From: Ovoidimarina sp038744785 | Lineage (GTDB): Bacteria; Pseudomonadota; Alphaproteobacteria; Rhodobacterales; Rhodobacteraceae | Direction of reading: 5' to 3' | Assembly: GCA_038744785.1 (NCBI GenBank) | Contig: JBCDLX010000025.1 | Span: 1-64,000, forward strand | DNA length: 64,000 nucleotides | Shown: piece after piece, positions 53,050 through 62,166 of the stretch | Numbering within the stretch: position 1 is the stretch's first letter | How the letters are laid out: each line of letters starts with the position of its first letter | Notes under the pieces: generated by a model | What the model was told of the DNA's origin: nothing | Databases searched by the model: none | What the model saw: only the letters and a program-made list of their open reading frames with translations | Made by a program: the position numbers and the translations under genes

Positions 53050-54087
53050 TCAGGCCCCAGCGCGCACCGTTTCAATCATCAGGGCCACATTCTCGGGATC
53101 GGCGTCCGGCGTAATCCCATGCCCGAGATTGAAGATATGCGGGCCGCCTGAAAATGCGCGGACGATCCGGCGTGTTTCGTCGATCAGCGCCTGGCCGCCC
53201 GTGACCATGTGTGACGAGGCAAGGTTGCCTTGCACGCAGCCGTCTTTCTGCACGTGTTCGGCCGCCCATTCCGGCGCAACCGAGTTGTCGAGCGCAACAC
53301 AATCCGCGCCGGTCGCCCGCGCAAAGCCGATGTAGCCGTCCCCCGCCTCTCGCGGGAATGCGATTACCGGAACGTCTGGATGGCGCGATTTCAGGGCTGC
53401 GATGATCCGTTTTGCCGGTTCAAGGGCGTAGCGGGTGAAGTCATCCCCTTTTAGCGATCCTGCCCAGCTGTCAAAGAGCTTCACGACCTCTGCGCCGGCT
53501 TCAATCTGCATCGACAGGTATGCAATGGTTGCGTCGGTCAGCCGCTCGATCAACGCATCGAACAGCGCCCTGTTCTCGCCCTTCAGCGCGTGTGCCGGTC
53601 CCTGATCGGGTGTGCCGCGCCCTGCGATCATGTAGGTGGCGACGGTCCACGGTGCCCCGGCAAAGCCGATCAGCGCCACCTCGTCGGGCAACTCACGCGA
53701 CAGGATCCGGACGGTTTCGTAGACTGGCGCAAGATGATCGTGCACCCCGTCTGCGGGCTTCAGCGCATCGTAACTCGCCTGGTCCGTAATGGTCGACAAC
53801 CGCGGGCCTTCGCCCGTCACAAACCAAAGGTCGGCCCCGAGCGCATCGGGGATTAAAAGAATATCCGCAAACAGGATCGCCGCATCGAACCCGTAGCGCC
53901 GGATCGGCTGCAGCGTGACTTCGGCGGCCAGTTCAGAGTTGTAGCAGAGCGATAAAAAATCGCCGGCCTCGGCCCGCGTCGCGCGATACTCTGGAAGATA
54001 GCGCCCGGCCTGCCGCATCATCCAGATGGGTGGCGTGTCCAGGACCTCACCCGACAGGCTGCGAAGGAGCTTTTTGCGCGCGACCAT
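53050..54087 (-). CDS. hemE: Uroporphyrinogen decarboxylase
   Basis: A 345-residue HemE that converts uroporphyrinogen III to coproporphyrinogen III. Signature one is PIWMMRQAGRYLPEYR near the N-terminus, and signature two is GFAGAPWTVATYMIAG. The start ATG follows a strong AAGGAGA ribosome site. It is divergent from hemC across 71 bases, allowing shared control of the pathway. Confidence 0.97.
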   Translation of the reverse strand: MVARKKLLRSLSGEVLDTPPIWMMRQAGRYLPEYRATRAEAGDFLSLCYNSELAAEVTLQPIRRYGFDAAILFADILLIPDALGADLWFVTGEGPRLSTITDQASYDALKPADGVHDHLAPVYETVRILSRELPDEVALIGFAGAPWTVATYMIAGRGTPDQGPAHALKGENRALFDALIERLTDATIAYLSMQIEAGAEVVKLFDSWAGSLKGDDFTRYALEPAKRIIAALKSRHPDVPVIAFPREAGDGYIGFARATGADCVALDNSVAPEWAAEHVQKDGCVQGNLASSHMVTGGQALIDETRRIVRAFSGGPHIFNLGHGITPDADPENVALMIETVRAGA

Positions 54088-54158
54088 GGATTCTCCTTGA
54101 ATTTTCCCGTCTTAGGTGGTCCGTTCCCGGTGTCCAATTGTCAAGACGCAACCGGCTG

Positions 54159-55103
54159 ATGCCCAACGACCTACCTTCACCTTCTGCCCCGTTCCGGATC
54201 GGTACCCGTGGTTCGCCTCTGGCATTGGCGCAGGCGCACGAGACCCGAGGCCGGCTGTCTCGTGCGCATGGTCTGCCAGAGGACGCGTTCGAAATCGTGG
54301 TCATCAAAACGACAGGCGACAAGGTCTTGGACCGCCCATTGAAGGAGATCGGCGGAAAGGGACTGTTCACCAAGGAGATCGAGGACGCGATGCTTTCGGG
54401 CGGCATCGACATCGCCGTACATTCGATGAAAGACATGCCGGTCGAGCAGCCGGACGGGCTTGTTCTGGATTGCTTTTTGCCGCGCGAGGATGTCCGCGAC
54501 GCCTTTGTGTCGCGGACCGCGTCAGGCCTTGCAAATCTGGCACCTGGCACGGCAGTCGGAACCTCAAGTCTCAGGCGTCGGGCGCAGCTCTGGAACAAAC
54601 GTCCTGATCTCCTGGTCGTTGAATTTCGCGGCAATGTGCAAACCCGGCTCAAGAAACTCGACGACGGCGTTGCGGCATGTACGTTTTTGGCGATGGCGGG
54701 CCTGAACCGGTTGGGCATGGCCGAGGTGGCGGCATCGGCGATAGAAACCGACGAGATGCTGCCAGCTGTGGCGCAAGGGGCGATCGGCATCGAGCGGCGC
54801 GGTGATGACAGCCGCGCGGCGGCATTGCTGGAACCAATACACGATAAGCCAACCGGCCAGCGGTTAACAGCGGAACGCGCGTTTCTTGCAGCCCTTGATG
54901 GCTCTTGCGAGACGCCTATCGCGGGGTTGGCGCGGCTCGACGGGGGCACGATCCGGCTGGAAGGTGAGATCCTGCGTACCGATGGATCAGACGCGCTTGC
55001 CGATGGGGGCGATGCTCCGATCGAAGACGCGGCCGAGTTGGGCGTTACTCTGGCGCGCGGGCTGTTATTGCGCGCGGGCGACGGGTTCTTCGACTGGCGT
55101 TAG
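54159..55103 (+). CDS. hemC: Hydroxymethylbilane synthase (porphobilinogen deaminase)
   Basis: A 314-residue HemC that polymerises four porphobilinogens on a dipyrromethane cofactor. Motifs: RIGTRGSPLALAQA, KDMPVEQPDG, GTSSLRRRAQL and EFRGNVQTRL. The cofactor-binding Cys is in DGSCETPIAG. The ATG at 54159 matches the family start; the longer frame overlaps hemE antisense. Confidence 0.97.
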   Translation: MPNDLPSPSAPFRIGTRGSPLALAQAHETRGRLSRAHGLPEDAFEIVVIKTTGDKVLDRPLKEIGGKGLFTKEIEDAMLSGGIDIAVHSMKDMPVEQPDGLVLDCFLPREDVRDAFVSRTASGLANLAPGTAVGTSSLRRRAQLWNKRPDLLVVEFRGNVQTRLKKLDDGVAACTFLAMAGLNRLGMAEVAASAIETDEMLPAVAQGAIGIERRGDDSRAAALLEPIHDKPTGQRLTAERAFLAALDGSCETPIAGLARLDGGTIRLEGEILRTDGSDALADGGDAPIEDAAELGVTLARGLLLRAGDGFFDWR

Positions 55104-55112
55104 GACGCCTAG

Positions 55113-56468
55113 TCAGACCGCTGCGCTGTGGGCGTCGCCCCCTGTGGAATAGACATCAAGCGCGCGGGCGATCATTCGGGCCATCGGGCGCGCCTTGGGC
55201 GGGATCTCCAAACTGCCACCGGTCAGCGCAACGACCCCCGGAAACGCCTCTGTCACTTGCGTAGCATATCGCGCGACCTTCTCTGGATCGACGCTCTGGC
55301 GCGCGGAGATATCCTCAAATTCAATGCGGAAGGTGCACATGAGTGCGCTAATCATGGCGGCGCGAAGATGGTCTTCGCCGCTCATCTTGTGGCCGCGTAC
55401 GGTCGCAAAACTGCCCTTTACAATGGCTGCCTTGTAGCGCGAGGTTGCCGGATCGTTTTGCGCGTATCCCTGGGGAAAGCGAGAGATTGCGGATGCGCCA
55501 AGCCCGATCAGCACATCCGCTTGATCATCGGTGTAGCCTTGAAAGTTCCGCCGCAAAAGCCCGGCACCGGCCGCCCGTGCAAGCCCATCGGCGGGGCGGG
55601 CGAAATGATCGATACCGATCTCGGTGTACCCGTCCCACGCAAACAGATTTCTTGCGGTTTCAAACAGGTCGAGCCGGGCCTCTGGCAACGGCAGCGCATC
55701 CGTCGGGATCAGCGCCTGGCGCCGGGCCATCCAAGGCACATGGGCGTACCCGTAAAGCGCCACCCGGTCGGGGTTTAGCGATAGCACCTTCTGCACGCTG
55801 TCGCCAATGCGCGACCGGGTTTGGTGCGGCAAACCGTATAGGATATCGATGTTCAGGCTTGTGATGCCACGCGCCCGCAGCCCGTCTGCGGTGTCCTTCG
55901 TGATCGCAAAGCTTTGCTCCCGCCCAATCGTCGCCTGAATCTCTGGGTCGAAATCCTGCACGCCAATCGAGGCGCGGTTGACGCCCGCGGCAGCAAGAGC
56001 ATCCAGCCGGGTCGCATCGATCTCGTTTGGATCGATCTCGATCGAAAACTCGGCCCCCGGTGCCATCGGTGCTGTGCGCAGAATCAGGTCAGCAAGGGTC
56101 TTGATCTGGTCCGGGCTCAAAAGGGTCGGTGTTCCGCCGCCCCAATGTAAACGCGACAATCGGACGCCGCTGGGCAGCGCGCGTCGCAGAAGGGCGATTT
56201 CCCGGGACAGGGTTTTCAGGTAGCCGTCCACCGGCTTCGCCGTCGCGGTGCCTTGCGTGCGGCAGGCACAGAACCAGCATAGCTGGCGGCAAAACGGGAT
56301 ATGCACGTAAAGCGATACCTCCGCGCCTTCGGGTATGGCGCGGATCCAGTCGCGCATTTCCACGGGACCCACAGCGTCCGAAAAATGGTTCGCGGTCGGG
56401 TAGCTCGTATACCGCGGCACGCGCGCGTCAAAGAGCCCGAGCTTGCGGAGTTGCGTCACACTATCCAT
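55113..56468 (-). CDS. hemN: Oxygen-independent coproporphyrinogen III oxidase
   Basis: A 451-residue radical-SAM enzyme that makes protoporphyrinogen IX without oxygen. The N-terminal YTSYPTANHFSD and the cluster motif CRQLCWFC in HIPFCRQLCWFCACRTQ are diagnostic of HemN proper rather than HemW. An FNR box lies 37-50 bases upstream, in the gap shared with fnrL, fitting anaerobic activation. The longer frame from 56585 would cross that box and is rejected. Confidence 0.96.
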   Translation of the reverse strand: MDSVTQLRKLGLFDARVPRYTSYPTANHFSDAVGPVEMRDWIRAIPEGAEVSLYVHIPFCRQLCWFCACRTQGTATAKPVDGYLKTLSREIALLRRALPSGVRLSRLHWGGGTPTLLSPDQIKTLADLILRTAPMAPGAEFSIEIDPNEIDATRLDALAAAGVNRASIGVQDFDPEIQATIGREQSFAITKDTADGLRARGITSLNIDILYGLPHQTRSRIGDSVQKVLSLNPDRVALYGYAHVPWMARRQALIPTDALPLPEARLDLFETARNLFAWDGYTEIGIDHFARPADGLARAAGAGLLRRNFQGYTDDQADVLIGLGASAISRFPQGYAQNDPATSRYKAAIVKGSFATVRGHKMSGEDHLRAAMISALMCTFRIEFEDISARQSVDPEKVARYATQVTEAFPGVVALTGGSLEIPPKARPMARMIARALDVYSTGGDAHSAAV

Positions 56469-56504
56469 GTCACATAGGATTGAGGGGAAAGGAGCCCTGG
56501 GACA

Positions 56505-56518
56505 TTGATTTCGATCAA
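56505..56518. promoter_or_regulatory. FNR box between hemN and fnrL
   Basis: TTGAT-TTCG-ATCAA is a perfect FNR/FnrL consensus palindrome. It ends 13 bases before the fnrL ATG, touching its AAGGGG ribosome site, and lies 37 bases before the hemN ATG on the other side. It could activate hemN and repress fnrL. Confidence 0.88.
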
Positions 56519-56531
56519 GGGGCGTTGACCA

Positions 56532-57272
56532 ATGAACCAGAGCGTTGTCGATTTTCGTGACTGCAGCGAGTGTCCAATCCGGCATCGGGCGGTCTGCGCA
56601 CGCTGCGAACCCGGCGAGCTTGAGAAGCTCGAAGACATAAAATACTACCGCAGCTTTGCTGCCGGCCAGACGATGATCTGGGCGGGCGACCGGATGGATT
56701 TTGTCGCTTCAGTGGTCACCGGTGTTGCAACGCTGAGCCAAACGATGGAGGACGGACGGACCCAGATGGTCGGGCTCCTTCTGCCGTCGGATTTCATCGG
56801 ACGTCCGGGGCGAGAGACAGCGCCCTACAACGTGACGGCTGTGTCAGACATCACGGTTTGCTGCTTCAGAAAGCGACCGTTTGAGCAGCTTCTTGTTTCG
56901 ACGCCGCATGTCAGTCAGCGGCTTCTGGAAATGTCGCTTGACGAACTTGACGCGGCACGAGAGTGGATGCTGCTTCTGGGACGGAAAACCGCCCGGGAAA
57001 AGATCGCAAGTCTGATTGCCATTATTGCCCGACGCGACGAGGGATTGAAGGCCGGGATCGGGCGCGAGGCGCCGTTTGTTGACCTGCCGCTGACGCGAGA
57101 GGCGATGGCCGACTACCTCGGGCTGACGCTAGAAACGGTCAGCCGCCAGGTCTCGGCGCTAAAGCGCGATGGCGTGATTCACTTGGAAGGCAAACGCCGG
57201 GTTGTGATCCCGGATATGGACCGGCTGTTGGAAGAGACGGGTGACGACGCAGACGGCGGCCCGTTGGTTTAG
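56532..57272 (+). CDS. fnrL: FnrL oxygen-responsive transcriptional regulator
   Basis: A 246-residue Crp/Fnr-family activator. The N-terminal cysteines C11, C14, C22 and C25 (DCSECPIRH, VCARCEPG), with an internal Cys in ITVCCFRKR, can hold the oxygen-labile [4Fe-4S] cluster. The C-terminal helix-turn-helix is MADYLGLTLETVSRQVSALK (E and R of the family DNA contacts present). It activates micro-oxic respiration and haem genes. Four FNR boxes in this window give its likely local targets. Confidence 0.95.
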   Translation: MNQSVVDFRDCSECPIRHRAVCARCEPGELEKLEDIKYYRSFAAGQTMIWAGDRMDFVASVVTGVATLSQTMEDGRTQMVGLLLPSDFIGRPGRETAPYNVTAVSDITVCCFRKRPFEQLLVSTPHVSQRLLEMSLDELDAAREWMLLLGRKTAREKIASLIAIIARRDEGLKAGIGREAPFVDLPLTREAMADYLGLTLETVSRQVSALKRDGVIHLEGKRRVVIPDMDRLLEETGDDADGGPLV

Positions 57273-57329
57273 CCGTGCCAGGAGCCCGGTAGGTGACCTG
57301 CAGCCCGGGTGTCTAGAGCCCTCAAATTG

Positions 57330-58169
57330 TCAGTGCGCCATAAGGACGGGGATTCGCGCCAATTCCAACGTGTTTCGGGTTGCCCCGCCCAGGATCGCCT
57401 CGCGCAGGCGCGAGTGGCCATAGGCGCCCATGACCAACAACTCGGCTTCGCGGTCCTCGCAATGCCGCGCCAGCACATCCGAGACACGAGGCATCGTTTT
57501 TGGCAGGACGGACACATCTGCGCGCACCCCATGCCGCGCGAGCATCTCTGCAAGCGCTCCGCCAGGGTCGGATCGATCGGCCCCGTGTTGCGGCGGGTCG
57601 ATGATCGCAATGTCAACCGTTTCGGCGGCACACAGCATTTCTAACGCGCCCCGGATCGCCGCCAAGGCCTCGGGGCTTTCGTTCCAGGCGATGACAACCC
57701 GCTTCGGTGCGATGTTCGATTGATGACCCTTGGGCACGATCAGTACCGGTACCCGCGTGCGAAACAGTGCCGCTTCAGTCACGACGACGTTCTGCACGTC
57801 GCGTCCATCCCCATAGGGTTTGGGCAGGACGATAAGGTCGGCCAGAACCGCGTGATCGCCGATCAGAGGAGCAATGGCACCGATTTGCGCGGTGACAGAG
57901 ACCGTATCGGTTGGGCAGGTCCAAACCCCAAGGGCCGCATCCACAGCCGTTTCTGTCGCGGCTGCTTCATCCTGGGCTGCTTTGAGCGATTCCTGAAGCA
58001 CGATTGCATTGGCGCCTGCGTAATAAGCCCCGGGATTTGTCCGGTCGAGACCCAGGCACACGGCCGTCAAGTGCGCCTGATGCGCGTCCGCTACCGCCGC
58101 CGCGGTAAGAGTTGCGTCTTTGTCGGCCTCTGCATCGGTCACGAAGGTCACAATGGATTTGAAGGGCAT
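57330..58169 (-). CDS. Universal stress protein (tandem UspA domains)
   Basis: A 279-residue protein with two Usp-fold halves. The first starts SIVTFVTDAEAD; the second includes VVIAWNESPEALAAI and the nucleotide-binding-type LLVMGAYGHSRLREAILGG. It corresponds in position and size to orf277, located between fnrL and ccoN in Rhodobacter. An FNR box 67-80 bases upstream suggests micro-oxic expression. Confidence 0.9.
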   Translation of the reverse strand: MPFKSIVTFVTDAEADKDATLTAAAVADAHQAHLTAVCLGLDRTNPGAYYAGANAIVLQESLKAAQDEAAATETAVDAALGVWTCPTDTVSVTAQIGAIAPLIGDHAVLADLIVLPKPYGDGRDVQNVVVTEAALFRTRVPVLIVPKGHQSNIAPKRVVIAWNESPEALAAIRGALEMLCAAETVDIAIIDPPQHGADRSDPGGALAEMLARHGVRADVSVLPKTMPRVSDVLARHCEDREAELLVMGAYGHSRLREAILGGATRNTLELARIPVLMAH

Positions 58170-58235
58170 GATGGATCCTTCCTGTTGGATTGATCTTCCT
58201 CGATGCGATCTTCGCAGCTTCGTCGGCAGACGTAC

Positions 58236-58249
58236 TTGACCCGCATCAA
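58236..58249. promoter_or_regulatory. FNR box, usp-proximal
   Basis: TTGAC-CCGC-ATCAA matches the FNR consensus (TTGAY-N4-ATCAA). Its centre lies about 41 bases upstream of a start near 58201 for the leftward usp gene, the class II activator geometry. It may also add to ccoN control as a second upstream site. Confidence 0.78.
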
Positions 58250-58267
58250 TGCCTCGCGGCGGCGCCC

Positions 58268-58281
58268 TTGACCTGAATCAA
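58268..58281. promoter_or_regulatory. FNR box, ccoN-proximal
   Basis: TTGAC-CTGA-ATCAA is a second FNR site, centred 32 bases from the first. Counting 41.5 bases on gives a start near 58316, with CATGTA (58304-58309) in the -10 place, as for a class II FNR promoter driving ccoN. Confidence 0.82.
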
Positions 58282-58378
58282 GGAGCACCCGGTTGCAGTG
58301 AGGCATGTACAGTCTCGAAGAACCGGGCGTGCCGTACCCTAGTGCCAGTCCCGGGTTCAAAAGACGAAGGGACCGGAT

Positions 58379-59983
58379 ATGTGGGATTATGTGAAGCTGA
58401 TCGCTCTGGGGCTGATCGCGCTTCTGGCGGCAATTGCCGCCAACTACGCGCGCGATATCGCCTATATGGTGCACGCGATCATCATCATGCTCGTTGCGGC
58501 CGGGCTATTTCTGCACACGCTTCGGAGGATCGACGAGCCAAGACTTCCGATCGACTATACCGCCTATGAAGACGGTGTGATCCGCGCCGGCGTCATCGCC
58601 ACGGCGTTCTGGGGCGTGGTCGGATTTCTTGCGGGCGTGTTCATTGCTTTCCAACTGGCATTCCCTGCGCTGAACTTCGAATGGGCACAAGGCTACATGA
58701 ATTTCGGACGGCTAAGGCCGCTGCACACCAGCGCAGTGATCTTCGCGTTCGGTGGCAACGCGCTGTTGTGCACCTCTTTCTACATCGTGCAGCGCACATC
58801 TGCAGCGCGTCTTTGGGGCGGGAACCTCGCTTGGTTCGTGTTCTGGGGGTACAATCTGTTTATTGTTCTGGCGGCGACAGGGTACCTGTTGGGGTCCACA
58901 CAGTCGAAGGAATACGCCGAGCCCGAATGGTATGTTGACCTGTGGCTGACGATTGTCTGGGTCGCTTATCTTTTGGTTTTCCTTGGCACGATCATACGGC
59001 GCAAGGAAAAGCACATCTACGTCGCAAACTGGTTTCTTCTAAGCTTCATCGTCACCGTCGCGATGTTGCACATCGTCAACAACCTGTCGATCCCGGTATC
59101 GATTTTCGGATCGAAGTCAGTGCAGGTTTTTGCCGGCGTTCAGGACGCCATGACCCAGTGGTGGTATGGTCACAACGCGGTCGGCTTTTTCCTTACGGCC
59201 GGGTTCCTGGGCATGATGTACTACTTCGTACCGAAACAGGCGGAACGCCCGATCTACAGCTACAAGCTGTCGATCATCCACTTCTGGGCGCTCATCTTCC
59301 TTTATATCTGGGCGGGTCCGCACCACCTGCATTACACCGCGTTGCCGGACTGGGCGTCGACGCTGGGCATGGTGTTCTCTGTCATACTTTGGATGCCAAG
59401 CTGGGGCGGCATGATCAACGGCCTGATGACGTTGTCGGGCGCCTGGGACAAGCTCCGGACCGATCCGATCATCCGAATGATGATCATCAGCCTTGGCTTC
59501 TACGGCATGTCGACCTTTGAAGGTCCGATGATGTCGATCCGAGCGGTGAACTCGCTTTCGCACTACACTGACTGGACGATCGGTCATGTGCATTCTGGCG
59601 CGCTGGGCTGGAACGGCATGATCACATTCGGCTGCCTTTACTTCCTTGTGCCCCGTTTGTGGAACCGCGAACGGCTTTATTCGCTCGACATGGTGAACTG
59701 GCACTTCTGGCTCGCGACGATCGGAATCGTCCTTTACGCGGCGTCGATGTGGGTCACCGGCATTATGGAAGGCCTGATGTGGCGCGAGGTTGATGCCAAT
59801 GGGTTCCTCGTGAACTCCTTTGCCGACACGGTGGCTGCGAAATTCCCGATGTATGTGGTGCGGGGCCTTGGCGGCGTGCTCTACCTCGCTGGCGCAATCA
59901 TCATGTGCTATAATCTCTGGATGACCGTGAAGGGTGCTCCGGCCAAAGAGGCCGAGACACCTGCCATGGCTCCGGCTGAATAG
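58379..59983 (+). CDS. ccoN: cbb3-type cytochrome c oxidase subunit I
   Basis: A 534-residue haem-copper oxidase catalytic subunit with about 12-14 helices. Histidines for haem b and the b3-CuB centre are visible in RLRPLHTSAVIFAFG, QWWYGHNAVGFF, GPHHLHYTALPDW and DWTIGHVHSGALGWNG. It reduces O2 at low concentration and pumps protons in the inner membrane. It is the first gene of ccoNOQP, with FNR boxes upstream. Confidence 0.97.
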   Translation: MWDYVKLIALGLIALLAAIAANYARDIAYMVHAIIIMLVAAGLFLHTLRRIDEPRLPIDYTAYEDGVIRAGVIATAFWGVVGFLAGVFIAFQLAFPALNFEWAQGYMNFGRLRPLHTSAVIFAFGGNALLCTSFYIVQRTSAARLWGGNLAWFVFWGYNLFIVLAATGYLLGSTQSKEYAEPEWYVDLWLTIVWVAYLLVFLGTIIRRKEKHIYVANWFLLSFIVTVAMLHIVNNLSIPVSIFGSKSVQVFAGVQDAMTQWWYGHNAVGFFLTAGFLGMMYYFVPKQAERPIYSYKLSIIHFWALIFLYIWAGPHHLHYTALPDWASTLGMVFSVILWMPSWGGMINGLMTLSGAWDKLRTDPIIRMMIISLGFYGMSTFEGPMMSIRAVNSLSHYTDWTIGHVHSGALGWNGMITFGCLYFLVPRLWNRERLYSLDMVNWHFWLATIGIVLYAASMWVTGIMEGLMWREVDANGFLVNSFADTVAAKFPMYVVRGLGGVLYLAGAIIMCYNLWMTVKGAPAKEAETPAMAPAE

Positions 59984-59997
59984 GGAGGGTCGGAGAC

Positions 59998-60723
59998 ATG
60001 GGAATTCTCGACAAGCACAAGTTCATCGAGACCAACGCCACGGCGCTGCTGGTTGGATCGCTTCTGGTGGTGACGGTCGGTGGGATCGTCGAAATCGTCC
60101 CGCTTTTCTACCTCGAGAACACAATCGAAGATGTGGAAGGGATGCGGCCCTACAGCCCGCTCGAACTGGAAGGACGCGAGGTCTACATTCGCGAGGGCTG
60201 TTATGTCTGCCACAGTCAGATGATCCGCCCTATGCGGGACGAGATCGAGCGCTATGGCCACTATAGCCTAGCGGCAGAGAGCCAGTACGATCATCCGTTC
60301 CAATGGGGTTCGAAGCGCACCGGTCCGGATTTAGCGCGGGTCGGCGGGCGCTATTCCGACGATTGGCACGTCGACCACTTTACCGATCCTCAATCGGTGG
60401 TACCCGAAAGCGTGATGCCGAAATACGGTTACCTCTTGGACAATATGCTGAAGGACGAACATATCGCCGAACTGATGGAGACGCATCGCTTTGTCGGCGT
60501 TCCCTATACCGATGAAATGATCGAGAACGCGCGCGCTGATTTCCGCGTGCAGGTCGATCCCCTTGGCGACTGGGACGGATTGGTGGAGCGCTACCCTGGT
60601 GCGCAGGTCCGGAATTTCGACGGGCAACCCGGAATCTCTGAGATGGATGCCCTGATCGCCTACATGCAGATGCTGGGCACGTTGGTCGATTTCTCGACCT
60701 TCACACCTGAACCAAGCCGGTAG
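59998..60723 (+). CDS. ccoO: cbb3-type cytochrome c oxidase subunit II (mono-haem cytochrome c)
   Basis: A 241-residue membrane-anchored cytochrome. One N-terminal helix (about 18-38) is followed by GREVYIREGCYVCHSQMIRP, shown here to the limit, with the haem site CYVCH. The axial Met is probably in ESVMPKYGYL. It passes electrons from CcoP to CcoN. It starts 14 bases after ccoN. Confidence 0.96.
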   Translation: MGILDKHKFIETNATALLVGSLLVVTVGGIVEIVPLFYLENTIEDVEGMRPYSPLELEGREVYIREGCYVCHSQMIRPMRDEIERYGHYSLAAESQYDHPFQWGSKRTGPDLARVGGRYSDDWHVDHFTDPQSVVPESVMPKYGYLLDNMLKDEHIAELMETHRFVGVPYTDEMIENARADFRVQVDPLGDWDGLVERYPGAQVRNFDGQPGISEMDALIAYMQMLGTLVDFSTFTPEPSR

Positions 60724-60733
60724 GGGGCGGGCC

Positions 60734-60922
60734 ATGGACACGTATTCGCTTCTTAGAGAGTTCGCCGACAGCTGGGCGCTTCTGGCGTTGTTCACCTTCT
60801 TTCTTGGGGTAATCGTCTGGGCCTTCCGTCCCGGCAGCCGAAAGTCACATGACGAGGCTGGCAACATTCCCTTCCAGTACGAAGACCGCCCCGCAGTGGA
60901 TGATACGGAGACCCGGTCATGA
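60734..60922 (+). CDS. ccoQ: cbb3-type oxidase small subunit CcoQ
   Basis: A 62-residue single-helix protein (helix about 15-33, LALFTFFLGVIVWAF) with a charged C-terminus (PFQYEDRPA). It stabilises the cbb3 complex and in Rhodobacter also influences signalling. It overlaps ccoP as ATGA. Confidence 0.93.
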   Translation: MDTYSLLREFADSWALLALFTFFLGVIVWAFRPGSRKSHDEAGNIPFQYEDRPAVDDTETRS

Positions 60923-61818
60923 GTTCAGATGAAAACAAAGAAGAAAAAACAAACGAGCACGGCTATGGCACGACAGGCCATTCCTGGGACGGGATCGAAG
61001 AGTGGAACAACCCATTGCCCCGTTGGTGGGTTTGGACCTTCTACATTACAGTGGTCTGGGGTCTTGCCTATACGATCGCCTACCCGGCCTGGCCCTTGGT
61101 CAGCCAGGCTACGGCTGGATTTCTTGGCTACTCTACCCGGGCGGAAGTCGCCGAAGATATCGCCGCAGTGACGGCACAGAACGCCGCGATCACCGAACGG
61201 CTGGCAGGTGCCGAGTTGGCGTCACTATCTGACGACACTGAGCTTCTGGGCTTTGCACGGAATGCGGGTGCGGCGGTATTTCGGGCGAGTTGCTCGCAGT
61301 GTCATGGCTCGGGTGCCGCCGGTGTGCAGGCGGCCGGGTATCCGAACCTGCTCGACGATGACTGGCTTTGGGGCGGGACGATTGACGATATTGCCTGGAC
61401 GATCCGCCACGGGATCAGAAACGAGCAATCGCCCGATGCCAACTGGTCTGAGATGCCTGCCTATGGCGAGATCCTGACCGAAGACGAGATCGCCGGCACC
61501 GTTCAATATGTCCTGGGCCTTTCTGGGCAAGAGCATGATGCAGATCTCGCCGAAACCGGCGCGGTCATATTCGAAGAGCAGTGTTCTGCCTGTCACGGCG
61601 CGGCCGGTATGGGCGACGCCTCTCTCGGCGCTCCGAACCTGACCGACGCGATCTGGCTTTACGGTGGATCGGCAGAGACGATCACCGAAACAATTACCTA
61701 CTCTCGCTTTGGCGTCATGCCGGCGTGGGCCGAGGAGTATCGCCCGGGTCAAGGTCTGACCGATGCTGAAATCAACGCTGTTGCGGCCTATGTGCATGGG
61801 CTGGGCGGCGGCGAGTAA
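60919..61818 (+). CDS. ccoP: cbb3-type cytochrome c oxidase subunit III (di-haem cytochrome c)
   Basis: A 299-residue protein with an N-terminal helix (WWVWTFYITVVWGLAYTIAY, about residues 35-54). Two haem c sites are CSQCH (SCSQCHGSG) and CSACH (CSACHGAAG), each with a later Met ligand (SEMPAYGE and GVMPAWAEE). It takes electrons from soluble or bc1-linked cytochrome c. A strong hairpin terminator follows. Confidence 0.96.
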   Translation: MSSDENKEEKTNEHGYGTTGHSWDGIEEWNNPLPRWWVWTFYITVVWGLAYTIAYPAWPLVSQATAGFLGYSTRAEVAEDIAAVTAQNAAITERLAGAELASLSDDTELLGFARNAGAAVFRASCSQCHGSGAAGVQAAGYPNLLDDDWLWGGTIDDIAWTIRHGIRNEQSPDANWSEMPAYGEILTEDEIAGTVQYVLGLSGQEHDADLAETGAVIFEEQCSACHGAAGMGDASLGAPNLTDAIWLYGGSAETITETITYSRFGVMPAWAEEYRPGQGLTDAEINAVAAYVHGLGGGE

Positions 61819-61871
61819 AGGTTCGCGCCTCCTTTCATCCTGTTCGCGCGTTTCGACAGGGGGCCGAAAGA

Positions 61872-61901
61872 GCGGCGGTGCCACAGGGCACCGCCGCGTT
61901 T
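61872..61901 (+). terminator. Terminator hairpin after ccoP
   Basis: GCGGCGGTGCC (61872-61882) and GGCACCGCCGC (61887-61897) form a perfect 11-bp stem with loop ACAG, followed by GTTTGATTT. The T-tract is short, but the stem is very stable. It sits about 54 bases after the ccoP stop. Confidence 0.75.
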
Positions 61902-62092
61902 GATTTCCGGCAAGAAGCTCCGCCAGACCTTGGTCCCGGCAACGGTTCGTCGCCGCCGCCTCGTCGAACCAATGAAGCGTGCCGCGGCGCGCCAGCGCGC
62001 AAAAGGTTCGATCAAGGGCAGCGACAGAGCGCTGGTTCCGGTGTCTAGAGGGGCGCGTACTGCAACCGAAGTTCAAGCGCCTTTGCGGGCCT

Positions 62093-62106
62093 TTGACATG
62101 TATCAA
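62093..62106. promoter_or_regulatory. FNR box upstream of ccoG
   Basis: TTGAC-ATGT-ATCAA fits the FNR consensus and lies 60 bases before the ccoG ATG. A class II geometry would start transcription near 62141. No clear -10 box was seen. Confidence 0.82.
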
Positions 62107-62166
62107 GGCCCGCGCGTCGACAGTTTGCAAGTTTGGGCGAGCGAACAGAGACCCGGATTCCGCCAA

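Larger units (their letters stand above)
61819..62166. other. Intergenic region between ccoP and ccoG, 348 bp
   Basis: It holds the ccoNOQP terminator hairpin (61872-61901), a stretch with no recognised feature (about 61902-62092), and an FNR box (62093-62106) before ccoG. The open frame that continues upstream of ccoG from 61900 covers the FNR box and is not considered coding. Confidence 0.7.

Noticed and set aside
61900..62166. Longer N-terminus for CcoG
   Set aside because: The extension is basic and low-complexity, covers a good FNR box, and lacks family likeness; ATG 62167 fits the family start.
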